Shown here: positions 1 through 5,037 of the stretch, one piece after another
Layout of the letters: the number at the start of each line of letters is the position of its first letter
How positions within the stretch are numbered: position 1 is the first letter of the stretch
Assembly (NCBI GenBank): GCA_947630355.1
Contig: CANRHJ010000105.1
Coordinates: 1-6,712 of the forward strand
DNA length: 6,712 nt
From: Candidatus Gastranaerophilales bacterium
GTDB lineage: Bacteria; Cyanobacteriota; Vampirovibrionia; Gastranaerophilales; Gastranaerophilaceae
Direction of reading: 5' to 3'
Position numbers and translations under genes: made by a program
Notes under the pieces: generated by a model
Told to the model about the DNA's origin: nothing
Databases searched by the model: none
Seen by the model: the letters and a program-made list of their open reading frames with translations, nothing else

Positions 1-7
1 AAACTTC

Positions 8-105
8 GAATAATGAAAATCTGAATTTCAGTATAGGCTCGCGAACTCGCTTCGCTCAAACAGCGCTCGCCTTTGATATTTCTTCAATTCGATTTTCAAT
101 TATTC
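8..105. repeat. Long inverted-repeat element, copy 1
   Basis: Two arms of about 20 nt, at 8-27 (GAATAATGAAAATCTGAATT) and 86-105, are reverse complements apart from two single-base bulges, and flank a 58-nt centre. The arms are AT-rich, while the centre (36-71) is strikingly GC-rich for this genome and contains short self-complementary pieces such as GCGA...TCGC and AGCGCT. No clear T-tract follows the right arm, so it is not a textbook intrinsic terminator. It could be a dispersed REP/MITE-like element or a large RNA or DNA hairpin upstream of the pilin promoter. Confidence 0.6.
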
Positions 106-163
106 TTCGTTATAGCTTCCTTTAATTAAAATATTTTGCATTATAAGCTGTAAATCAATTTTC

Positions 164-192
164 TTGATTAAAAATATGTAATTTGATATAAT
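164..192 (+). promoter_or_regulatory. Sigma-70-type promoter of pilin copy 1
   Basis: A -35 box TTGATT at 164-169 and a perfect -10 box TATAAT at 187-192 are separated by 17 bp. Transcription would start near 198-200, giving a leader of about 20 nt before the ATG at 220. The box is conserved base for base in copy 2. Confidence 0.75.
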
Positions 193-219
193 TAACTCGA
201 AATTAAGGAGAAAAATATT

Positions 220-264
220 ATGACAAGGCGCTTACCCCCCCCCACGAATTTTGCAAAGGCTTGA
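220..264 (+). CDS. 14-codon leader ORF with C9 tract (pilin copy 1)
   Basis: The best translation start of the unit is here: TAAGGAG at 204-210, nine bases before ATG at 220. The frame reads MTRRLPPPTNFAKA and stops at TGA 262-264. The three proline codons are the run of nine C residues at 235-243. The stop overlaps the TTG at 261-263 (TTGA) that lies in the pilin frame, so terminating ribosomes could re-initiate on the pilin. With ten or seven C residues this same ATG would read straight into the pilin (…PPPHEFCKGLNRSNID…). It is therefore either a coupled leader peptide or the 5' end of a phase-variable pilin gene in its out-of-frame state. Translation has not been shown; the evidence is the ribosome binding site and conservation in copy 2. 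Confidence 0.55.
   Translation: MTRRLPPPTNFAKA
235..243 (+). repeat. C9 homopolymer, candidate phase-variation tract 1
   Basis: An uninterrupted run of nine C residues lies between the ribosome binding site/ATG and the pilin reading frame, in a genome where most sequence is A/T. At C9 the ATG frame ends at 264. At C8 or C11 it would end at the TAA at 296-298. At C10 or C7 it would be continuous with the pilin. Homopolymeric C/G tracts of this length in the 5' part of surface-structure genes are known slipped-strand switches in other bacteria; switching here is inferred. Confidence 0.75.
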
Positions 265-1007
265 ACCGCAGCAATATAGACCAAGCCCCAAGTGCTAAAA
301 TAAAACACACTGCCGAAATGAAGCAAAATTCAAGACAAAAAATTTTGAAAGGTTTTACATTAGCGGAAGTTCTCATTACCCTGGTTATTGTTGGCGTTGT
401 CGCCGCAATTACAATTCCGATTATTCATAATAATTATATGGAACAGGTTACCATTTCAAAAGTTAAAAAGTTTCATTCAACAATGAATCAAGCTCTCAGA
501 TTGGCTGTTGCCAATGAAGGAGTGGGAGTCGATAACTGGGATATTTATGAAGAGTCAATAACAACGAAAGCAAATAAGTTTATGTCTTCTCTAAAACCAT
601 ATCTTAAAATAATGAAGGACTGCGGATATGATACAAGTAAAGATTGTTCCGTTGAAGGGAAAATAAAAACATTAAAAGGGAATATCTGGGGCGAAGATTT
701 CTCAACATATTACCGATTAATACTTGATGACGGAGCTGTTATGGCAATCAGAACAAATGAATATAATGATTCTTCTAAACATAAATGTGGTAATGATAAC
801 GGAGAGGAAGATGTATGCGGATATATTTTATATGACGTAAACGGGAATAAAAAACCAAATACACTCGCAAAAGATATATTTTCTTTTTATATTCGTCCCA
901 ATTATATAATCGGACATTATGCATTAAAGGATTGCAATAAACATTCAGACGGTTGGGCTTGTGCAAATTATATTTTACAGCACGGGGATATGAATTATCC
1001 TAATTAA
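261..1007 (+). CDS. Type IV pilin-like (prepilin-type) protein, copy 1
   Basis: Prepilin-type surface or secretion-system subunit. It carries a class III signal with cleavage expected after G31 (KG/FTLAE, Phe at +1, Glu at +5), followed by the hydrophobic N-terminal helix (about 32-54) and a 190-residue globular part. Six cysteines at 121, 129, 176, 186, 225 and 234 could form three disulfides. The stretch D192-V-N-G...K-P-N...K-D-I-F resembles the conserved loop of pseudopilin-like proteins. Such proteins are inserted in the inner membrane, processed by a prepilin peptidase and assembled into a pilus or pseudopilus. The start is uncertain. TTG at 261 overlaps the stop of the leader ORF and lacks a well-spaced ribosome binding site. 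ATG at 318 gives a more usual 12-residue leader (MKQNSRQKILKG) but also lacks one. An in-frame fusion to the ATG at 220 would need a C-tract change and give a 45-residue leader. No pilus assembly genes are in view. Confidence 0.85.
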   Translation: MNRSNIDQAPSAKIKHTAEMKQNSRQKILKGFTLAEVLITLVIVGVVAAITIPIIHNNYMEQVTISKVKKFHSTMNQALRLAVANEGVGVDNWDIYEESITTKANKFMSSLKPYLKIMKDCGYDTSKDCSVEGKIKTLKGNIWGEDFSTYYRLILDDGAVMAIRTNEYNDSSKHKCGNDNGEEDVCGYILYDVNGNKKPNTLAKDIFSFYIRPNYIIGHYALKDCNKHSDGWACANYILQHGDMNYPN

Positions 1008-1045
1008 CATTTTATTAAATTTTGTAAACATTATTTCCTTTAAGC

Positions 1046-1077
1046 AATGTTGGGTTAGCGGAGCGTAACCCAACATT
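1046..1077. repeat. 12-bp perfect palindromic hairpin between the pilin units
   Basis: AATGTTGGGTTA (1046-1057) and TAACCCAACATT (1066-1077) are perfect reverse complements around the 8-nt loop GCGGAGCG. It lies 39 bp after the stop of pilin copy 1 and is absent after copy 2. The following bases are AT-rich but not a clean T run, so it could be a weak terminator for copy 1. Its TTGGGTTA...TAACCCAA form also resembles short palindromes dispersed between cyanobacterial genes, so a mobile or REP-like element is equally plausible. Confidence 0.7.
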
Positions 1078-1111
1078 TAATAATATTTTAATTTCGTCAG
1101 CTTAATACTTC

Positions 1112-1209
1112 GAATAATGAAAATCTGAATTTCAGTTCAGGCTCGCGAACTCGTTTCGCTCAAACAGCGCTCGCCTTTGATGTTCCTTCAATTCGATTTT
1201 CAATTATTC
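1112..1209. repeat. Long inverted-repeat element, copy 2
   Basis: Counterpart of the element at 8-105. Both arms (1112-1131 and 1190-1209) are identical to copy 1, and the few changes fall in the centre (for example TATA to TTCA, and one C to T in the GC-rich core). Intact arms with a changing centre are compatible with selection on pairing, although the number of substitutions is small. Confidence 0.6.
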
Positions 1210-1267
1210 TCCGTAATAGCTTCCTTTAATTAAAATATTTTGCATTATAAGCTGTAAATCAATTTTC

Positions 1268-1296
1268 TTGATTAAAAATATGTAATTTGATATAAT
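1268..1296 (+). promoter_or_regulatory. Sigma-70-type promoter of pilin copy 2
   Basis: TTGATT (1268-1273), 17 bp, TATAAT (1291-1296), identical to the copy 1 promoter. Because each unit carries its own promoter, the two pilin genes can be transcribed independently. Confidence 0.75.
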
Positions 1297-1323
1297 TAAC
1301 TCGAAAATAAGGAGAAAAATACT

Positions 1324-1368
1324 ATGACAAGGCGCTTACCCCCCCCCACGAAATATGCAAAAGCTTGA
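1324..1368 (+). CDS. 14-codon leader ORF with C9 tract (pilin copy 2)
   Basis: Same arrangement as at 220-264: TAAGGAG (1308-1314), ATG at 1324, reading MTRRLPPPTKYAKA, stop TGA 1366-1368 overlapping the TTG at 1365. Differences from copy 1 are N to K, F to Y and one synonymous change, so both the length and the TTGA junction are kept. With one extra C the frame would run into the pilin as …PPPHEICKSLSYSNIE…. Confidence 0.55.
   Translation: MTRRLPPPTKYAKA
1339..1347 (+). repeat. C9 homopolymer, candidate phase-variation tract 2
   Basis: A second run of exactly nine C residues at the equivalent position of copy 2, with the same frame consequences. Here too the ATG frame is out of register with the pilin. 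Confidence 0.75.
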
Positions 1369-2111
1369 GCTACAGCAACATAGAGAGAAGCCCAAACTCT
1401 AAAACCAAATGCTCTGCCGAAATGAAGCAAAATTCAAGACAAAAAAATTTAAAAGGTTTTACATTAGCTGAAGTTCTCATTACCCTCGTTATAGTTGGCG
1501 TTATTGCGGCAATTACAATTCCTATTATTCATAATAATTATATTGAACAGGTTACCGTATCAAAAGTTAAAAAATTTCATTCAACAATGAATCAAGCTCT
1601 CAGATTGGCTATTGCAAATGAAGGGGTGAGTGTTGATAACTGGGATATTTATGAAGAGTCAATAAACATGAAAGCAAATAAGCTTATCTCTCCCCTAAAG
1701 CCATATCTTAAAATAATGAAGGACTGCGGATATGATACAAGTAAAGATTGTTCCGATGCAGGAAAAATCAAAGCATTAAACGGAAATTTCTGGCACGAAG
1801 ATTCCTCAACATATTACCGATTAATACTTGATGACGGGGCGGTTATGACAATCAGAACACATGAACATAATGATTCTTCTAAACATAAATGTGGTACTGA
1901 TAACGGAGTGGAAGATGTATGCGGATTTATTTTTTATGACGTAAACGGGAATAAAAAACCAAATACAATCGGAAAAGATTTCTTTTGTTTTTATATTCAT
2001 CCCAATCACATAATCGGACATCATGCATTTAATGATTGCAATAAACATTCATTCGGCTGGGCTTGTACAAATTATATTTTACAACACGGAGATATGAATT
2101 ATCCTAATTAA
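1365..2111 (+). CDS. Type IV pilin-like (prepilin-type) protein, copy 2
   Basis: Paralogue of the 261-1007 gene, equal in length (248 codons from TTG) and about 81% identical by hand count (46 differences). The prepilin signal KG/FTLAE, the N-terminal helix, all six cysteines, the DVNGNKKPN segment and the GDMNYPN end are kept. Changes cluster in residues 2-17, which would be removed with the leader, and in the C-terminal half. This copy gains six histidines (144, 166, 168, 212, 215, 220) and one cysteine (208) in the mature part. The start ambiguity is the same: TTG 1365, ATG 1422 (12-residue leader), or fusion to ATG 1324 with a changed C tract. It has its own promoter, so it is not simply the second gene of an operon with copy 1. 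Confidence 0.85.
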   Translation: MSYSNIERSPNSKTKCSAEMKQNSRQKNLKGFTLAEVLITLVIVGVIAAITIPIIHNNYIEQVTVSKVKKFHSTMNQALRLAIANEGVSVDNWDIYEESINMKANKLISPLKPYLKIMKDCGYDTSKDCSDAGKIKALNGNFWHEDSSTYYRLILDDGAVMTIRTHEHNDSSKHKCGTDNGVEDVCGFIFYDVNGNKKPNTIGKDFFCFYIHPNHIIGHHAFNDCNKHSFGWACTNYILQHGDMNYPN

Positions 2112-2213
2112 CATTTTATTAAATTTTGTAAACATTATTTCCTTTTTAGTAAATTTGTTTTCTTCATGTAGTTTTTTCTATTTGGAAGTAATTCGGAATA
2201 AAAAGGAAAATTT

Positions 2214-2564
2214 ATGTTTAATAAAGAACAGAAAATTACTATCGAATATATAGATAATAATAACATGACTGTTTCATTATCGAATATGTCTTTAAAAGAT
2301 AGTTTAATGACTAATCCTTTTACCGTTAAACATTCCGATGAAGATAAATTATCAGTAATGATAAAACAAATAATTCAAGAAGAACTGCCTATGATAAAAA
2401 CAGACTCACTGTTATATAATTTAGTTTATTATTCCGTAAAAGAAAAGATGAAGACTGTACAAAGGGTTAAAAATGTTCTATCATATATAAAGGAGTCTGA
2501 TTCAAAATTAGTAAAAGATGTACAATTTAAAAACGGAGAAATTTTTATTAAATGTTTAATATAA
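2214..2564 (+). CDS. Hypothetical protein, 116 aa
   Basis: I do not recognise this protein. It starts at ATG 2214 behind an AAAAGGAAAA ribosome binding site and shows normal AT-rich codon use. It has no signal peptide or membrane segment. The first 40 residues look beta-rich and polar, followed by a helical, charged region (about 42-95) and a short beta-like end (104-116). Its last 13 bases overlap the start of the next gene, so the two are probably co-translated. Residues 45-80 align without gaps to residues 51-86 of that neighbour, with 9 of 36 identical. The 102-bp gap before it shows no strong promoter or terminator, and read-through from pilin copy 2 is possible. Confidence 0.75.
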   Translation: MFNKEQKITIEYIDNNNMTVSLSNMSLKDSLMTNPFTVKHSDEDKLSVMIKQIIQEELPMIKTDSLLYNLVYYSVKEKMKTVQRVKNVLSYIKESDSKLVKDVQFKNGEIFIKCLI

Positions 2565-2851
2565 AACAATTTAAACTCGTTAAAGAATTATCAAATAAAA
2601 AGGCAAAATTAGATTGGCTTAAATTTTCATACTCCAAAAACGGAAAAAAAGATATTCTCAATTCAATAATTTCTGATTGTAAGTTCTTGGAAGAAGATGC
2701 CAAAATCAGAGCTATGGTTGAAGATATGCTCGTTAAAGAATTCTCTTCCGATATTAAAAATTTGAAATCTTATAATTTCCTTGTTGATTCGGTTGTTAAT
2801 AAATTAAAATTAAAACAACTCGGAAATATTGATTTGCCCGAAGAAAATTAA
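2552..2851 (+). CDS. Hypothetical protein, 99 aa
   Basis: Unrecognised small, lysine-rich, probably cytoplasmic and mostly helical protein. Its ATG lies inside the end of the preceding gene (13-bp overlap), with a GGAG about 12 bases upstream inside that gene, which points to translational coupling. Like its neighbour it begins MFN, and it shares a Y-N-[LF]-x3-S-V-x2-K-[LM]-K pattern (Y74-N75...S80-V81...K84-L85-K86). The pair may therefore be a diverged tandem duplicate or two subunits of one complex. It has no cysteine pair, nucleotide-binding motif or DNA-binding motif that I can see. A weak AT-only inverted repeat (2844-2863) covers the stop. Confidence 0.75.
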   Translation: MFNIKQFKLVKELSNKKAKLDWLKFSYSKNGKKDILNSIISDCKFLEEDAKIRAMVEDMLVKEFSSDIKNLKSYNFLVDSVVNKLKLKQLGNIDLPEEN

Positions 2852-2863
2852 CTTTTTAATTTT
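2844..2863 (+). terminator. Weak AT-only hairpin at the end of the 99-aa gene
   Basis: AAAATTAA (2844-2851) and TTAATTTT (2856-2863) pair perfectly around the loop CTTT. With no G-C pair the hairpin would be weak, so transcription probably continues at least partly into the heat-shock gene 92 bp further on. The rest of 2864-2954 contains the near-repeat TATACCCG / ACACCCG but no convincing promoter or CIRCE-like operator. Confidence 0.25.
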
Positions 2864-2954
2864 ATACCCGTATATATACACCCGTTAAGGTAATGGATAT
2901 TTATTCTGTTTTCTCCAAAATAGATACTGTATTTTGTAATTTTAGGAGAATGAC

Positions 2955-3416
2955 ATGAAATATTTGATTAAAAAACCCGAAACCTTTTTAAATACTTTAA
3001 ATGAGGATATTAATTCAATTTTACAAAGGAGCTTTGATAACCTTTTTCCTGAATATATTTTTCATCAGGAAATAAAAGGTATGGCTATGCCTGTTGATAT
3101 AAAAGAATATGACGATTACTATTGCGTTAAAGTAGAATTACCGGGCATTGATAAAGAAGATATTAGCATTGATATTAATAAATCCTATGTAAAAATTGAG
3201 GCTCAAAAGGATATTGAAAAAGAATCCGAAGATAAAAAACACAAATATCATAAATCAGAATTCAGATACGGGAATTATTCAAGAACATTATACTTCCCCT
3301 ATGAAATAGATGTTGAAAAATCCACCGCTGATTTGAAAAAAGGTATATTAGAATTACATTTACCCAAACTTGAATCCGAAGATAAGAAAACAAAAAAATT
3401 GGAAATTAAAGACTAA
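2955..3416 (+). CDS. Small heat-shock protein (Hsp20/alpha-crystallin family)
   Basis: ATP-independent holdase chaperone that binds unfolding proteins in the cytoplasm and forms large oligomers. At 153 residues it has the usual length. An N-terminal arm (1-43) precedes the alpha-crystallin domain (about 44-140), which opens with MPVDIKEYDDYYCVKVELPG and includes the FRYGNYSRTLYFP strand (103-115). It contains the hallmark A-x4-G-I-L in ADLKKGILELHLPK (125-138). The charged tail ends with L-E-I (149-151), an acceptable form of the I-x-I motif that docks onto neighbouring dimers. The start ATG has AGGAG at 2944-2948. The stop overlaps the next start (TAATG), so it is translationally coupled to the 79-aa protein. 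No CIRCE operator is visible upstream. Confidence 0.95.
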   Translation: MKYLIKKPETFLNTLNEDINSILQRSFDNLFPEYIFHQEIKGMAMPVDIKEYDDYYCVKVELPGIDKEDISIDINKSYVKIEAQKDIEKESEDKKHKYHKSEFRYGNYSRTLYFPYEIDVEKSTADLKKGILELHLPKLESEDKKTKKLEIKD

Positions 3417-3655
3417 TGACAGTCATTTTAGGAGTTAAACTTCCTGATAAAGAAATTAATGCAGTTGAATTCCAGCGTATATTAACCGAATTTAACTGCA
3501 TTATAAAAATGCGGATAGGTATTAATAATTCAACATTATTTTGTTCATCAAGCGGTATTATTTTGTTACAGGTTGAAGATAATAAAAATTCCGTTGAACT
3601 TGAAAAATCTTTGCTGAATATAAACGGCATTGAATTACAAAGGATGACTTTTTAA
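3416..3655 (+). CDS. TM1266-like small ACT/ferredoxin-fold protein
   Basis: A 79-residue protein that fits a beta-alpha-beta-beta-alpha-beta (ACT-like) plan: strand MTVILGVKL, helix over INAVEFQRILTEF, strand IIKMRIGI, strand GIILLQVE, helix over SVELEKSLLNI, and final strand IELQRMTF. The pattern of an early helix, an I..R.GI strand, a hydrophobic strand and a closing gly-[IV]-x-L strand resembles the TM1266 family, called putative iron-only hydrogenase system regulators. I recognise this by pattern, not by search. ACT-like modules usually bind small ligands or act as regulatory subunits. Its start overlaps the Hsp20 stop by one base, and the flavoprotein gene follows after 17 bp, so a role linked to redox or stress response fits better here than a hydrogenase role, since no hydrogenase gene is in view. 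Confidence 0.6.
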   Translation: MTVILGVKLPDKEINAVEFQRILTEFNCIIKMRIGINNSTLFCSSSGIILLQVEDNKNSVELEKSLLNINGIELQRMTF

Positions 3656-3672
3656 AAAAAGGTAGAATAACT

Positions 3673-5037
3673 ATGGCGGAAAAAGTTGTAATAATAGGCG
3701 GAGGTGCTGCAGGGCCAAAGACTGCGGCAAAATTAAGACGGGAAAATCCTGATATTAAAATCGATTTATATACTCAAGAAGAAATTATTTCTTATTCCGC
3801 TTGCGGTCTGCCTTATTATATTGAAAATATTATTCAGAATGCAGAAACTCTTATAATCAGAACAGTTGAAGATTTTCAAAAACAAAATATCGACATTCAT
3901 ATTAAACAACAGTGCATCGGGGTTAATACGGATGAAAAAACCGCTTTATTTCTTGATTTGATTTCAGGAAATAAATATGAGGTTAACTACGATATTCTTG
4001 TAATTGCAACAGGTGCTATTCCTGTATTACCGAGCATTTCCAACATCAATTTAAAAAATATTTTCACACTCAGAACCGTACAAGACGGAATAAATATAAA
4101 AAATAAAATGAAACAATCCAAAAGGGCTGTTTTATTAGGCGGAGGATATATTTCCATAGAAGTCTTGGAAGCTCTTGTTCAAAATAATCTTCAAGTTACT
4201 TTGATAGAGAAGAATTCACATATTTTAAAAATGTTTGATGAAGATTTTGCACAGATGATTACTGATTACATCATAGGGAAAAATCCGGGTCAGGTTACCA
4301 TATTGACAAATGAAGAGGTAATAGCGTTTACCGGTAATGACAAAGGAGAAGTTAAATCCGTGATTACCGTTTCAGGGAAGGAAATTGATACGGATTTTGT
4401 TGTGCTCGGAACAGGGGTAAAGCCCAATACTGATTTTTTGCAGGGAAGCGGAATTAGATTAGGGATTTATAACAGTATCAAAGTAGACAGGACTCTAAAA
4501 ACCTCGAAACAAGGAGTATATGCAGTTGGCGATTGCACGGATAATTATAATCTTGTAACAAACAGATATACATGGGTACCGATGGGCTCAACAGCTAATA
4601 AAGAAGGAAGATGTGCAGCAATTAATATCGCCGGCGGAAGCTGTTTTTTTGACGGTATTCTAAATTCCACTATAACAAAATATTTTAACCTTACTATTTC
4701 CATTATAGGAATAAGCTACAGAGAGGCTCAAGAGTTAGGGTTCCAACCTGAATTTGCCATTGTTACCAAAAGAGATAAAGCGGGATATATGCCCAATACG
4801 GGTACCATGACGTTAAAACTTATTGCCGATAAAAATACACAAACAATTCTCGGTATTCAAGGTATAGGCGAAGGCGATGTTAATCAAAGAATTAATACTG
4901 TTATACCTGCCATATTAAGCAAAACAAAGCTGGAGTCGTTTATGAATCTTGATTTGCCTTATTCTCCACCGTATTCTCCAGCTATTGATCCCGTTTTAAA
5001 TGCTGCTCAAATTATTTATCACAAAATTAACGGTTAG
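3673..5037 (+). CDS. CoA-disulfide reductase / NADH oxidase family flavoprotein
   Basis: Class I pyridine nucleotide-disulfide oxidoreductase of 454 residues. The FAD dinucleotide fold is VVIIGGGAAGPKTAAKLRR (5-23). The active-site motif S-A-C-G-L-P-Y-Y has a single redox cysteine, C44, typical of CoA-disulfide reductases, NADH oxidases/peroxidases and persulfide reductases. ATGA (112-115), the NAD(P)H fold GGGYISIE (156-163) with E179 at the end of the second strand (favouring NADH), and the second FAD motif VYAVGDC (282-288) follow in order. The C-terminal dimerisation domain ends in the family signature DLPYSPPYSPAIDPV (427-441). There is no C-terminal rhodanese domain, so it is the short form. 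Substrate (CoA disulfide, O2, peroxide or persulfide) cannot be decided from sequence. AAAGG at 3658-3662 provides the ribosome binding site. It is the last gene of the Hsp20 cluster. Confidence 0.9.
   Translation: MAEKVVIIGGGAAGPKTAAKLRRENPDIKIDLYTQEEIISYSACGLPYYIENIIQNAETLIIRTVEDFQKQNIDIHIKQQCIGVNTDEKTALFLDLISGNKYEVNYDILVIATGAIPVLPSISNINLKNIFTLRTVQDGINIKNKMKQSKRAVLLGGGYISIEVLEALVQNNLQVTLIEKNSHILKMFDEDFAQMITDYIIGKNPGQVTILTNEEVIAFTGNDKGEVKSVITVSGKEIDTDFVVLGTGVKPNTDFLQGSGIRLGIYNSIKVDRTLKTSKQGVYAVGDCTDNYNLVTNRYTWVPMGSTANKEGRCAAINIAGGSCFFDGILNSTITKYFNLTISIIGISYREAQELGFQPEFAIVTKRDKAGYMPNTGTMTLKLIADKNTQTILGIQGIGEGDVNQRINTVIPAILSKTKLESFMNLDLPYSPPYSPAIDPVLNAAQIIYHKING

Larger units (their letters stand above)
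3..1042. repeat. Tandem duplication, unit copy 1
   Basis: First copy of a roughly 1.04-kb unit that recurs at a constant offset of 1104 bp (1107-2146). It contains an inverted-repeat element, promoter, leader reading frame with a C9 tract, pilin gene and a short 3' tail. I found no insertion or deletion between the copies. Divergence is uneven: about 2 differences in 125 bp over the promoter, ribosome binding site and C tract (121-245), 17 in 53 bp over 265-317, intermediate in the pilin body, and near identity in the 3' tail after the stop. The left boundary is uncertain because the window begins here. Confidence 0.95.
1107..2146. repeat. Tandem duplication, unit copy 2
   Basis: Second copy of the unit, with the same parts in the same order as 3-1042. 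Homology fades just after the shared tail, where copy 1 enters a palindrome and copy 2 enters the leader of the 2214 gene. Positions 1043-1106 between the units have no counterpart in the second copy. The gene-free stretch 1008-1323 contains the 3' tail of copy 1, the palindrome at 1046-1077, the inverted-repeat element and the promoter of copy 2. I see no further gene in it. Confidence 0.95.

Noticed and set aside
36..71. CRISPR repeat or tRNA-like structure in the GC-rich core
   Set aside because: It occurs only twice, as part of the kilobase duplication, with no spacer array and no cloverleaf or conserved tRNA loops.
265..317. Pilin copy 1 as a frameshifted pseudogene
   Set aside because: Both copies have the same offset frame, and the rest of each reading frame is intact with matching lengths and conserved cysteines, which does not look like decay. 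An assembly error in a homopolymer remains possible.
775..966. Minus-strand reading frame opposite the end of pilin copy 1
   Set aside because: It lies antisense to a well-supported pilin gene, has no recognisable motif or good ribosome binding site, and the frame in the corresponding region of copy 2 is different.
1821..2048. Minus-strand reading frame opposite pilin copy 2
   Set aside because: Antisense shadow of the pilin, with no conserved protein features.
2864..2954. CIRCE or other heat-shock operator before the Hsp20 gene
   Set aside because: No TTAGCACTC/GAGTGCTAA-type dyad is present; only a short near-repeat ACCCG is seen.
3406..3630. Minus-strand reading frame opposite the 79-aa gene
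   Set aside because: The plus-strand gene has an operon-style TAATG start and a regular secondary structure pattern; the antisense frame has neither.
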